A DNA stretch of 64,000 nt from Solirubrobacter sp963848475 (GTDB lineage Bacteria; Actinomycetota; Thermoleophilia; Solirubrobacterales; Solirubrobacteraceae), in contig CAWKDW010000004.1 of the NCBI GenBank assembly GCA_963848475.1, positions 248,001 through 312,000 on the forward strand, read 5' to 3'. A program made the position numbers and the translations under genes. This document shows, in pieces, positions 1 through 7,685 of the stretch (its first letter is position 1; each line of letters starts with the position of its first letter). The notes below the pieces were generated by a model, which ran no database searches, was not told the origin of the DNA, and saw only the letters and a list, made by a program, of their open reading frames with translations.

Positions 1-1031
1 GCACGCCGCCGACGGCGAGCGGCACCTTGGAGCCGATGCGCTCGCTGACGCGGCCGACGATCGGGGCGACGAGCAGCATCACCAGACCGCCCGGCGCCAT
101 CAGCAGACCGGCGTCGGTGGCGCTGAGGCCGAGGCCGACGTCGCCACCGGTGGGCAGCTCCGCGAGCTGCGGGATCAGCACGAAAGTGCCGAACAGGCCG
201 AAGCCGACGAGCACGGTGGCGAAGTTGGTGATCAGGACCGGCGGGCGCGAGAGCGTGGACATGTTGATCAGCGGAGCGGCGTGGCGGCGCTCGAAGAACA
301 CGAACGCGGTCAGGATCACCAGGCCGAGTGCGACGAGCCCGAGCGTCTTGTCCGAGGTCCAGCCCCAGTCGTTGGCGCGCGAGACGGCGATCAGCACCGC
401 CGAGAGACCGGCCGCGAGGATCACGGCACCGATGAAGTCGACGCGACCCGGGGTGCGCAGCGGCGACTCCGGCACGAAGCGGATCGTGGTGATCGTCGCG
501 AGCGCGCCCATCGCGGCGGAGATCCAGAAGATCCAGTGGTAGCTCGCGTGATCGACGAGCAGGCCTCCGAGCGGCAGGCCGATCGCGCCGCCGATCCCGG
601 CCGTCGCGCCGAGCAGCGCGATCCCCGTCGGGAATCTTCATCGCGGGGAACTCGTCGCGAACGATCCCGAACGAGAGCGGGAACACGCCGCCGCCGATGC
701 CCTGCAGCGCGCGGCCGACGACCATCAGTCCGAGCCCGTCGCTGAGCGCGCAGACGACCGAGCCGATCGCGAACGCGCCGAGCGAGATCGCCAGGAAGCG
801 CTCCTTGCCGAACATGTCGCCGAGCCGGCCGAGCACCGGGGTCGCGACCGACGCGGCGAGGAAGTACGCGCTGATCATCCAGACGATCTCGCTCGTGCCG
901 ACGTCGAAGGCCTCCTGCATCGCCGTGAGCGCCGGGATGACGGTCGTCTGCGCGAGCGCGAACGCGAGCGCCCCGATCGCCAGGATCGCGAGCGTGACGT
1001 TGTGATGTTGGCGGTCGGTGTGTTCGGTCAT
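1..1031 (-). CDS. MFS drug exporter, DHA2/EmrB-type, frameshifted and cut by window edge
   Basis: Probable proton-driven multidrug exporter of the 14-helix DHA2 family in the inner membrane. The start is the ATG at 1031 (MTEHTDRQ...), followed by a long run of hydrophobic helices and the family-type segments LGRLGDMFGK and GRALQGIGGG. The reading frame is lost at about 633: one extra A on the plus strand turns the expected KIPTGIALLG into KIPDGDRAA. Skipping that base restores good MFS sequence (GLLVDHASYHWIFW and onward) to position 1, where the window cuts the C-terminus. The gene is divergent from a TetR regulator 81 bp away, a classic exporter/repressor pair. The family call is solid; whether the frameshift is real is not known. 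Confidence 0.8.
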   Translation of the reverse strand, partial: MTEHTDRQHHNVTLAILAIGALAFALAQTTVIPALTAMQEAFDVGTSEIVWMISAYFLAASVATPVLGRLGDMFGKERFLAISLGAFAIGSVVCALSDGLGLMVVGRALQGIGGGVFPLSFGIVRDEFPAMKIPDGDRAARRDGRDRRRDRPAARRPARRSRELPLDLLDLRRDGRARDDHHDPLRAGVAAAHPGSRRLHRCRDPRGRSLGGADRRLARQRLGLDLGQDARARRTRPGDPDRVRVLRAPPRRSADQHVHALAPAGPDHQLRHRARRLRPVRHFRADPAARGAAHRWRRRPRPQRHRRRSADGAGRSGDAARRPDRRPRQRAHRLQGAARRRRR

Positions 1032-1112
1032 GGCCTTCAAGTTCAAGCGGAGGGGCCCTACGGTTATCGGCGAGATTAGCGAAAAGCGAAGGGTTCACTC
1101 CGGTTAGATACG

Positions 1113-1673
1113 GTGAGGCCCATGAGCTCGACCGGCGAACGCCTGCTGCGCAGCGACGCGCGACGCAATCGCGCCCGGTTGATCGAGGTCGCGGCGGCGG
1201 CGTTCCGTGATGAGGGTCTCGACGTGGGCGTGGACGAGATCGCGCGCAGGGCCGAGGTCGGAGTGGCGACCCTCTACCGCCACTTCCCGGCCAAGACGGA
1301 CCTGATCGTCGCGGTCGTCGGCGGCGTGCTCGCCGACCTCGAACACGCGGCCCGGGAGGCACTGGAGGGCGATTCGGTGCTGGCCGTTTTCCTCGGCGGG
1401 GCGATGCGGGTGCAGTGCCAGAACCGCGGGTTTCTCCAGGCGCTGGCGCAGCAGGATCTGCCCACCGGTACGCGCGAGGAGCTCGGCCGCCGTGCCGTGA
1501 CGATCTTCGAACCCGTCGTCGCCGCGGCCAAGCAGGCCGGGACCTTCCGAGACGAGTTGGACGCGATCGACCTGCTCGTCATCGTACGGATGCTCGGCGT
1601 CGTCTCGGCCGCGCCCAACGGGCGCTCGTCCGAGCTGTACCTCGCGACGCTCCTTCGCGGGCTCAGCCCGTGA
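1113..1673 (+). CDS. TetR/AcrR family transcriptional regulator
   Basis: A 186-residue repressor-type DNA-binding protein. Residues about 20-65 form the TetR helix-turn-helix, with the family-typical stretch GVATLYRHFPAKTDLI, and a helical ligand-binding half follows. I use the GTG at 1113; the ATG three codons later (1122) is an equally good start. It is divergent from the DHA2 exporter, so the likely role (inference) is repression of that exporter and of itself from the 81-bp intergenic region. Its 3' end overlaps the convergent cupin gene by 11 bp. Confidence 0.88.
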   Translation: MRPMSSTGERLLRSDARRNRARLIEVAAAAFRDEGLDVGVDEIARRAEVGVATLYRHFPAKTDLIVAVVGGVLADLEHAAREALEGDSVLAVFLGGAMRVQCQNRGFLQALAQQDLPTGTREELGRRAVTIFEPVVAAAKQAGTFRDELDAIDLLVIVRMLGVVSAAPNGRSSELYLATLLRGLSP

Positions 1674-2335
1674 GGACGCTGAGGTACGAGCCTTCGACGG
1701 CGTGCGCCACGCCCGGCGGGACCTGGAGCCAGGTCCCGGCAGCGAAGCGGCGGCCGTCGAGCGTGAGCTCGCCCTCGAGCACGTAGTACGACGCGAGTTG
1801 CTCGTGTGCCGTCGACTCGGTCGTCCCGCGCACGCGCGTGATCCGGATCCCGGGCGCATCGGTCAGCAGCTCGACGCCGTCGCTGATGGTCTGCCCGGAT
1901 TCCACGACGGCCTCGGAGATCGGGCGGCCACCGTCCGCGGGCGGATCGTGCTGGTCGTAGACGAGCTTGCGGCCGTCGCGCAGCGCGCGCATGTAGTCCG
2001 CGAAGCCCGACCCCGGCACGTGAAAGTTGAGGTAGCGGAAGTCGGCCTGTGACGCGTTGCGGAAGCCGTGGACCACCAGCGGCGGGACGCGCGCGAGCGA
2101 GCCCGCCGGAACGGCGACCTGCTCGTCCTCCGCGCCGAGCCGGACCGTGAGCTCACCCTCGATGCACGTAGAAGAAGTCGCTGTGGTGGCGGTGGACGTG
2201 CAGATCCGCGCCCTCCTCGCCGGGCCCGAAGCGCGACAGCGTCGCGTGTACCTGGTCGACGTCGGAGAGGATCTCCACGCGCCGGCCCGGTCGGTCGCCG
2301 ACGACCTCCCCGCCGCCGGCGGCCACCACCCTCAC
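1663..2335 (-). CDS. Bicupin domain protein, frameshifted
   Basis: A small cytosolic protein with two cupin beta-barrels of unknown substrate. The first carries the metal-binding type motif HVHRHHSDFFYV; the second has YYVLEGELTLDG followed by PPGVAHAV. The start is GTG 2335, overlapping the idi stop in a GTGA arrangement, so it is translationally coupled to idi. At about 2161 one extra base (T on the plus strand) breaks the frame: the first half ends YVHRG-stop, whereas deleting the base gives YVLEGELTVRLG and joins cleanly to the second half. Corrected length is about 223 aa. Function cannot be named from sequence. Confidence 0.75.
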
Positions 2336-2835
2336 GCGCTGACGATCCGCCAGGCCGGCGGAAACCAGGCCGTGAAGTCCTCGGGCCGGTCCTCGATCCA
2401 GGCCGTCAGCTCGTCGGGCGCGATGAAGCGCCACTCGACGACCTCGTCCGGATTCGGCTCGGGGTCCTCCGCGACCTCGGTCACCAGCAGGTGGTCGAGC
2501 TCGTTCTCCACGAGATCGGCGATCTCGGCCCGGTAGCGCAGGACGCCCGCGGGGCGCAGCTCGCCGCAGCCGATGCCGAGCTCCTCGCCGAGACGGCGCC
2601 GCGCCGCTTCGGCCGTCTCCTCGCCTGGGCGCGGGTGGCCGCAGCAGGTGTTCGTCCACAGCCCGCCGGAGTGGTACTTGGACAGCGCGCGGCGCTGGAG
2701 CAGCAGCTCGCCCGCGGCGTTGAAGGCGAAGACGGAGAAGGCGCGGTGCAGCACGCCGCTGCGGTGGACGTCGAGCTTCTCGCCCTCGCCCAGGGCCGCG
2801 TCCGCCTCATCGATGAGCACAACGTTCTCGATCAC
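2332..2835 (-). CDS. idi: Isopentenyl-diphosphate delta-isomerase, type I
   Basis: Interconverts isopentenyl diphosphate and dimethylallyl diphosphate in isoprenoid synthesis. The 167-residue protein shows the type I hallmarks: TNTCCGHPRPGE at 61-72 with the presumed catalytic Cys65, the nudix-like helix GEETAEAARRRLGEELG at 71-87, and ENE at 110-112 matching the metal-binding/acid glutamates of the E. coli enzyme. Length fits the short bacterial form. It is the first gene of a two-gene minus-strand operon with the bicupin, and is divergent from the secreted propeller gene. No mevalonate or MEP pathway gene is nearby. Confidence 0.93.
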   Translation of the reverse strand: MIENVVLIDEADAALGEGEKLDVHRSGVLHRAFSVFAFNAAGELLLQRRALSKYHSGGLWTNTCCGHPRPGEETAEAARRRLGEELGIGCGELRPAGVLRYRAEIADLVENELDHLLVTEVAEDPEPNPDEVVEWRFIAPDELTAWIEDRPEDFTAWFPPAWRIVSA

Positions 2836-2928
2836 GGTCGCACAACTTACAAGTGTGACGTTCTCATTTTGTACTCATTTGTCGTATGGTCCAGCCGACA
2901 CCACGTTTCCGACCTTAGGGGGAAGGAC

Positions 2929-4542
2929 TTGCGGGGAACGAGAGTCTGGGGGCCACTGGTCCTCGGCACGCTGCTGGCGGCGGGGGCCGCGGCACCGGCC
3001 TCGGCGCAGATCGCGCAGCCACCGGGCGCGATCAAGAACGTCGAGCTACTTGCGAACCTGCCGGAGGCGGCCAACGCCACCGCGATCGACTTCGTGACCT
3101 ACGGCAAGCACGATCGCGGGCACGGTCGCTGGGACTGGATCTGGAACTGGAAGGACAAGGACCGCGGCGGCAAGGACGTGATGCTCGTCACGGGCCGCTT
3201 CGGCCTCAAGAGCTACGACCTGTCCGATCCGGCCAAGCCGAAGTTCCTCGACGAGATCACCGCGGAGGAACTGCGGCTGCCCGGCGACCCGCCGTACTCG
3301 GCGTCGAACCCGACGTCGACGTTCTGGCAGAACGAGGACATGGACGTCGACAAGAAGCGCAAGCTCGCGCTCCTGTCGCGCGACCCGCGCGCTTACCGCG
3401 GGTCGACCGCGCGCGAGCCGGGTGAGCCGGACCCCAACGGCGCGACCAACATCGCCGGCGTCTACGTCGTCGACGCCAAGAACCCGGCGGACCTGAAGCT
3501 GCTCAACTTCACGCAGCTGCCGACGGGCCACACGACGACCTGCATCAACGACTGCGAGTGGCTGTGGACCGGCGGGCCGGCGAGCACCACGACGCAGCGC
3601 GACGCGCTCGGCTGGACGTTCGGGCGTCCGCTGATCGTCACCGACCTGCGCAACCCGAACAAGCCGAAGGCCTACCCGCAGCAGCCGGTCGACCTCTTCC
3701 GCCAGGACGGCGTCACCGCCTACTCGCACGACGTCGACGTCGACGACCTCGGCGTCGCCTGGGTCGCCGGTCTGGGCGGCACGCGCGGCTACTGGACGGA
3801 GGGCGTCCATTACGACCCGCTCAAGCGCAAGCTCCGGCACGCGACGCCGCTCGAACCGATCCCGTACGCGGGCGGCGGGCTCGACGACGCCACGGTCGGA
3901 CCGAACGCCGGCGGCTGGATGCACAACTCCTGGCGCCCGGTCGGCCTCAACGCCCCGTTGACCGACTTCCGCTACATCAAGGGCGAGTTGCTGCTCGGCA
4001 CCGAGGAGGACTTCGGTCCCGGCGCCGACCAGTGCAAGGATCGCGGCAAGTTCACGATCTCCTCGCTCAAGGGCAGCTTCAACGGCGAAGGCTGGCGCTC
4101 GACACCCGAGAAGCCGTTCCGGATGCAGCCCGTCGGCTCCTGGAGCCCGTACGAGCAGGAGGGCTCGATCGGCACCCTCGGCTTCTGCTCGGCGCACTAC
4201 TTCGACGTCGACGGTCCGCTCGTGACCTACGCCTGGTACGGCCAGGGCACGCGCTTCCTCGACATCTCGAAGCCCGAGAACCCGATCCAGGTCGCCTACT
4301 ACCGACCCGACAACGGCAATGTCTGGGCCAGCTACCTGCACAAGGGCTACATCTACACCGCCGACTCCGGCCGCGGCGTCGACGTCCTGCGCTTCACGCG
4401 TGGGGCAAAGGTCGCGACCGCGAGCCGTCACGCGGTTGCGGCGCCGAAGCTCTCCGCGACGCAGCAGAACTACCTGCGCGGGCTCGGCAAGTCGTTCCAG
4501 CCGGACCCGAGCGCCGGGTTCATCTGCATGCTCGCGACCTAG
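2929..4542 (+). CDS. Secreted beta-propeller-like (LVIVD-type) protein
   Basis: A 537-residue exported protein. I chose the TTG at 2929 because a strong ribosome binding site (AGGGGGAAGG) sits 3-5 bp upstream and the next residues form a signal peptide ending PASAQIAQ; no ATG fits. The mature part contains repeated blades of the type VxDLRNPNKPK, LDISKPENPIQVAYY and YIYTADSGRGVDVLRF, typical of LVIVD/propeller repeat proteins that bind unknown ligands at the cell surface. It is clearly paralogous to the gene at 14402-16357 (both have GHTTTCINDC or GHTSTCINDC, a WYGQGTRF motif and the GVDVLRF end) but lacks that protein's C-terminal module. A strong hairpin follows 15 bp after the stop. Confidence 0.8.
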   Translation: MRGTRVWGPLVLGTLLAAGAAAPASAQIAQPPGAIKNVELLANLPEAANATAIDFVTYGKHDRGHGRWDWIWNWKDKDRGGKDVMLVTGRFGLKSYDLSDPAKPKFLDEITAEELRLPGDPPYSASNPTSTFWQNEDMDVDKKRKLALLSRDPRAYRGSTAREPGEPDPNGATNIAGVYVVDAKNPADLKLLNFTQLPTGHTTTCINDCEWLWTGGPASTTTQRDALGWTFGRPLIVTDLRNPNKPKAYPQQPVDLFRQDGVTAYSHDVDVDDLGVAWVAGLGGTRGYWTEGVHYDPLKRKLRHATPLEPIPYAGGGLDDATVGPNAGGWMHNSWRPVGLNAPLTDFRYIKGELLLGTEEDFGPGADQCKDRGKFTISSLKGSFNGEGWRSTPEKPFRMQPVGSWSPYEQEGSIGTLGFCSAHYFDVDGPLVTYAWYGQGTRFLDISKPENPIQVAYYRPDNGNVWASYLHKGYIYTADSGRGVDVLRFTRGAKVATASRHAVAAPKLSATQQNYLRGLGKSFQPDPSAGFICMLAT

Positions 4543-4556
4543 CGACGGACAAGGTG

Positions 4557-4614
4557 GGAGGGGGGTGCGGCACAAATGGTGCCTGTCAGGAACCGTTTGT
4601 GCCGCACCCCCTCC
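4557..4614. repeat. Long REP-like hairpin, probable terminator
   Basis: Left arm 4557-4576 and right arm 4596-4614 are complementary over 19 bp (GGAGGGGGTGCGGCACAAA) with one bulged G. The 19-nt loop itself folds further, because it contains CCTG-T-CAGG flanked by GGT and ACC. It lies between the propeller gene stop and the HD gene start, so it could terminate the former. The GGTGCCTG core resembles REP-type palindromes seen in other genomes (recollection, not a search). Confidence 0.7.
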
Positions 4615-4707
4615 ACCGCCTTGCGAGTCAGGGCTCAGAACGCGCCACGGATGGCGGACATACGGGCGTGCAGACGCCTCCAGGCTCCATGCGATAGTCC
4701 AGGGGCG

Positions 4708-5544
4708 ATGAGCGAGCTCTCCGCCGATGGTGCCCCGACCGGCCCGCGCGCACCCCGCGATGCGGTCGCCGCGATGCGGATCCACGCGCCCACGGAGCGC
4801 AATCCGCGCCTCGGCCGCTTTCTCGAGGCCGCGAACGCGAGCCTGCCGCTGAAGGCCCGGTGGCACGCGGCGCAGGTCAACGCCGAGCGCCTGGAGATGA
4901 GCGACCACTCGTGGGTGCACCTGCAGATCGTGCTCAACCGCGCTCTGCACCTGTTCCGGATGCTGCACCGCGACGGGCTGAAGTCCTCGATCGAGACCGA
5001 CTACCTGCTCTCGCACAAGGACGCCGAGGTGATCATCGCCGGCGGTTGCCTGATGCACGACCTCGGGATGTCGATCCATCGCGCCGACCATGAGGCGTTC
5101 AGCCTCTTCCTCGCCGCCGATCTGCTTCCCGGGTTGCTGGAGAAGGTCTACGAGGAGCCCGAGCGGACGATCATCGCCTGCGAGATCCAGCACGCGATCA
5201 TCGGCCACCGCAAGGGCGGGCGCCCGCTCACGATCGAGGCCGGCGTCGTCCGCGTCGCGGACGCGCTCGACATGGAGCAGGGCCGCTCGCGCGTGTCGTT
5301 CGAGACGAGCCTCGCGAACATCCACTCGCTCAGCGCGGCCGCGATCGACGAGGTCCGGATCGTTGCCGGCGAGGAGCGCGCCGTGCGGGTCGAGGTCCTG
5401 ATGAACAACTCGGCCGGCGTCTTCCAGGTCGACGAGCTGCTGGCCTCGAAGCTGCGCGGCTCAGGGCTGGAGAAGTACATCGAGGTCGTGGCCCGGATCG
5501 ACGCCGAGCACGAGAAGCGGCTACTGCGCGTCTACCAGATCTAG
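4708..5544 (+). CDS. HD-domain phosphohydrolase
   Basis: A 278-residue soluble protein of the HD superfamily, metal-dependent phosphohydrolases that often act on nucleotides. Visible ligands are His67 in the DHSWVH segment, the paired His117-Asp118 in CLMHDLGMSIH, a downstream His in IQHAIIGHRKGG, and an Asp in VADALDMEQGRSR. The ATG at 4708 follows a purine-rich AGGGGCG; upstream in-frame codons run through the hairpin and are unlikely to be translated. Substrate is unknown. It stands alone, its end overlapping a convergent TetR fragment by 24 bp. Confidence 0.8.
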   Translation: MSELSADGAPTGPRAPRDAVAAMRIHAPTERNPRLGRFLEAANASLPLKARWHAAQVNAERLEMSDHSWVHLQIVLNRALHLFRMLHRDGLKSSIETDYLLSHKDAEVIIAGGCLMHDLGMSIHRADHEAFSLFLAADLLPGLLEKVYEEPERTIIACEIQHAIIGHRKGGRPLTIEAGVVRVADALDMEQGRSRVSFETSLANIHSLSAAAIDEVRIVAGEERAVRVEVLMNNSAGVFQVDELLASKLRGSGLEKYIEVVARIDAEHEKRLLRVYQI

Positions 5545-5772
5545 CCGGGCCCGCATGGCCGCGGCGGCCCGGTCGAAGACCGCGCGGTCGCGCAGCAGCT
5601 GGTACTGCTGGTTGGCCGCGGAGCCGAGCGCGTCGAGCTCGAACGCGAGCTGCGCCGGGTCGGCCGAGGCGGCGCTGTCGCCCGCCTCCTGGGCCTTGCG
5701 GATCTCGCGCTCCAGGAACCCGAGGAACTGGCGCATGTCCTCGGCGACGACGTCGAGCGCGCGATCGAGACG
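5521..5772 (-). pseudogene. C-terminal fragment of a TetR-family regulator
   Basis: About 80 codons (LDRALDVVAEDMRQFLGFLE onward, ending ARLDLVDAQ) read as the helical C-terminal half of a TetR repressor. No helix-turn-helix precedes it: around 5770 coding sense switches to the opposite strand, where an MFS fragment begins. It is best explained as a gene whose 5' part was lost in a rearrangement. The stop lies inside the end of the HD gene. Confidence 0.6.
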
Positions 5773-6328
5773 AAGCTGTGGCGTTCGAGGCGCTTCGCGG
5801 CCGCCAACCTCGCCTCGCTGCTCTACGGCGCGGCGCTGTTTCCGTGGATGCTCGTCGGCGTCCTGTTCCTGGTGACGATCTGGGGCTATTCGCCGCTCGA
5901 GGCCGGGCTGGCGATGACGCCGGGCGCGGTCGTCGCTGCCGTCGTCGCCGTGCTGGCGTCGCGGCGAGCCGCCGAAGCCCGTCGTGATCGCCGGCGCGCT
6001 CACGCTCGCCGCCGCCGGTGCGCTCTGCGCCTTCAGGCTGCCGCCGGAGCCCGACTTCCTCGGCTTCTGGCTGCCGGTGGGGACGCTGATCGGGATCGGC
6101 ATGGGCGCGATCACGACGGGCGTCTCGACCGCGGCCGCGCTGTCGGTCACGCCTGAGCGCTTCGCCGCCGCCGTCGGGCTCAACGCGGCGGCGCGCCAGG
6201 TCGGCGGGGCGCTGGGCGTGGCCGTGCTCGCCGCGGTGCTCGCCGGCGACATCGAGTCCTTCAAGGACGTCTATCTGTTCTGCACACTCGCGACGCTCGG
6301 CGTCGCCGCGGTTGGGAGCCGGCTGTGA
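5758..6328 (+). pseudogene. C-terminal fragment of a DHA2 MFS exporter, frameshifted
   Basis: Reads LWRSRRFAAANLASLLYG, then several hydrophobic helices (WMLVGVLFLVTIWGYSPLEAG, ALGVAVLAAVLAG), as in the last half-dozen helices of DHA2 exporters, and ends at 6328. No N-terminal half exists upstream. One extra base near 5966 shifts the frame (REPPKPVVIAG is restored by removing it). With the adjoining TetR fragment it looks like the two outer ends of a former TetR/exporter pair joined by deletion of everything between. Confidence 0.65.
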
Positions 6329-6401
6329 TCGATCTGACGCTGGAAGAGATCCTCGAGGACCTCTGCTCCCCGGGCCTGCCGCCCGGTCGCCGGCTCGTGC
6401 C

Positions 6402-6698
6402 TCAGAGGCCGAACTCGGAGCGGAACTCCTCCGGCACCAGCGACGCGTACTCGGGGTGTCGCTCGATGAAGCCGTTGACGAACGGGCAGAACGGCAGCAC
6501 CGCGATGCCCTCCGCGCGCGCGGCGTCGAGCGCGCCCGCGATCAGCTCCGAGCCGAGACCCTGACCTTCGAAGCGCTGATCGATCTCGGTATGGATGAAC
6601 GCAATCAGACCCGGCCGGCGGCGATACTGCACGAAGCCGGCGAGCTCGTCGAGGACGCGGATCTCATAGCGCTGGTGGTCCGGGTTGTCGATGATCAC
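6402..6698 (-). CDS. Small GNAT-family acetyltransferase (YjdJ-like)
   Basis: A 98-residue single-domain GNAT protein. The core HTEIDQRFEGQGLGSELIAG matches the acetyl-CoA pyrophosphate loop (Q/R-x-x-G-x-G/A) of the short YidJ/YjdJ group, followed by the conserved CPFVNGFIERHPEY segment typical of that group. The ATG at 6698 gives the usual length. It is divergent from the SnoaL-like gene. Substrate unknown. Confidence 0.85.
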   Translation of the reverse strand: MIIDNPDHQRYEIRVLDELAGFVQYRRRPGLIAFIHTEIDQRFEGQGLGSELIAGALDAARAEGIAVLPFCPFVNGFIERHPEYASLVPEEFRSEFGL

Positions 6699-6735
6699 GG
6701 CGGTTGACCCTACTCATCGCAGGAGGAGAACGCAG

Positions 6736-7078
6736 ATGTCACGGACCCCGCAGGAGATCTTCCAGCACCACGCCGAGGTGCTGATCGCCGGTGACCTCGA
6801 GGGGATCGTCAGCGACTATGCCGACGACGCCGTCTTCATCACGCCCGCGGGAGTGCTGCGCGGCAAGGACGGAGTCCGCGAGGGCTTCACGAAGCTGCTC
6901 TCCGACGTCCCGAACGCCGACTGGGCGGTGCCGACCCAGATCTTCGAGGGCGACGTGCTGTTCATCGAGTGGAGCGCGACCGCGGCGAGCGTCGCGCGTC
7001 GAGGACGGGATCGACACGTTCGTCTTCCGCGACGGTCTGATCACGGTCCAGACGGTGCGCTACACGTTGATCACTTGA
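6736..7078 (+). CDS. SnoaL/NTF2-like protein, frameshifted
   Basis: A cone-shaped NTF2-fold protein of unknown ligand. The ATG at 6736 is preceded by AGGAGG at 6721. The sequence IFQHHAEVLIAGDLEGIVSDYADDAVFITPAG and later GVREGFTKLLSDV is typical of the family. After WSATAAS one extra base near 6995 breaks the frame; removal gives VEDGIDTFVFRDGLITVQTV and a natural stop at 7078, total about 113 aa. Confidence 0.72.
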
Positions 7079-7126
7079 ACATTTGAGGTTTAGCGAGCGC
7101 GCCGATGGGCTAGTCGCGCGGGCGAG

Positions 7127-7685
7127 ATGAAGACGCCCCTGCTGGCTGCCGTCGGCGCACTCGCCGCCCTTGCCCTCACCGCACCTTCCGCCGGGGCCGC
7201 CGTCTGCCCCGACCAGCCGCTCACGCGGACCTTTCTGCCCTGGCTCGACCCCGCCTGGTACTCGGAGGCTCCTGACGGTGGCTTCGAGGACGGGGGGAGC
7301 TGGACGCTCACCGGCGGCGCGGCCGTCGTCGACGGCAGCCAGCCGTTCCTCGAGGGCGAGCGGGCGCTCGACCTTCCCGCCGGCTCGGTCGCCACGACCG
7401 CGCCGGTGTGCGTCACCGTCGCCCATCCGACGCTGCGGCTGTTCGCCCGCAACACCGGTTCCACGCTCGCGCCGCTGAACGTCTCCGTCGTCTTCCGGAC
7501 GCTGCTCGGGCTGCAAGTGGAACTGCCGGTCGGGATCGTGCTGGCGTGCGGAGGAGTGGGCCCCGACGCCGGTGCTGCCGGTCGTCGCGAACCTGCTCAG
7601 CAACGAGGTCCAGTTCCGCTTCCGGCCGGCCGGCGGCGCGTGGCGGATCGACGACGTCTACGTCGACCCCTACAGCAAGGGCTGA
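7127..7685 (+). CDS. Exported protein of unknown function, frameshifted
   Basis: The ATG at 7127 opens a clear signal peptide (MKTPLLAAVGALAALALT... ending AGAAVCPD). The mature part (GGFEDGGSWTLTGGAAVVDG, SLAPLNVSVVF-like strands, GAWRIDDVYVDPY at the end) has the look of a carbohydrate-binding-like beta-sandwich, but I cannot name a family. One extra base near 7545 shifts the frame; removing it restores EEWAPTPVLPVVANLLSN and the C-terminus ending YSKG at 7685. The 3' end overlaps the convergent phosphatase gene by 16 bp. Confidence 0.65.

Noticed and set aside
3046..5325. 759-aa minus-strand open frame across the propeller and HD genes
   Set aside because: Low-complexity Arg/Ala/Val/Asp-rich antisense frame produced by high GC third positions; the plus-strand genes have clear family motifs.
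6325..6401. Possible short gene starting GTG 6325 after the MFS fragment
   Set aside because: Only about 20 codons resemble coding sequence before running antisense into the acetyltransferase gene; no support.
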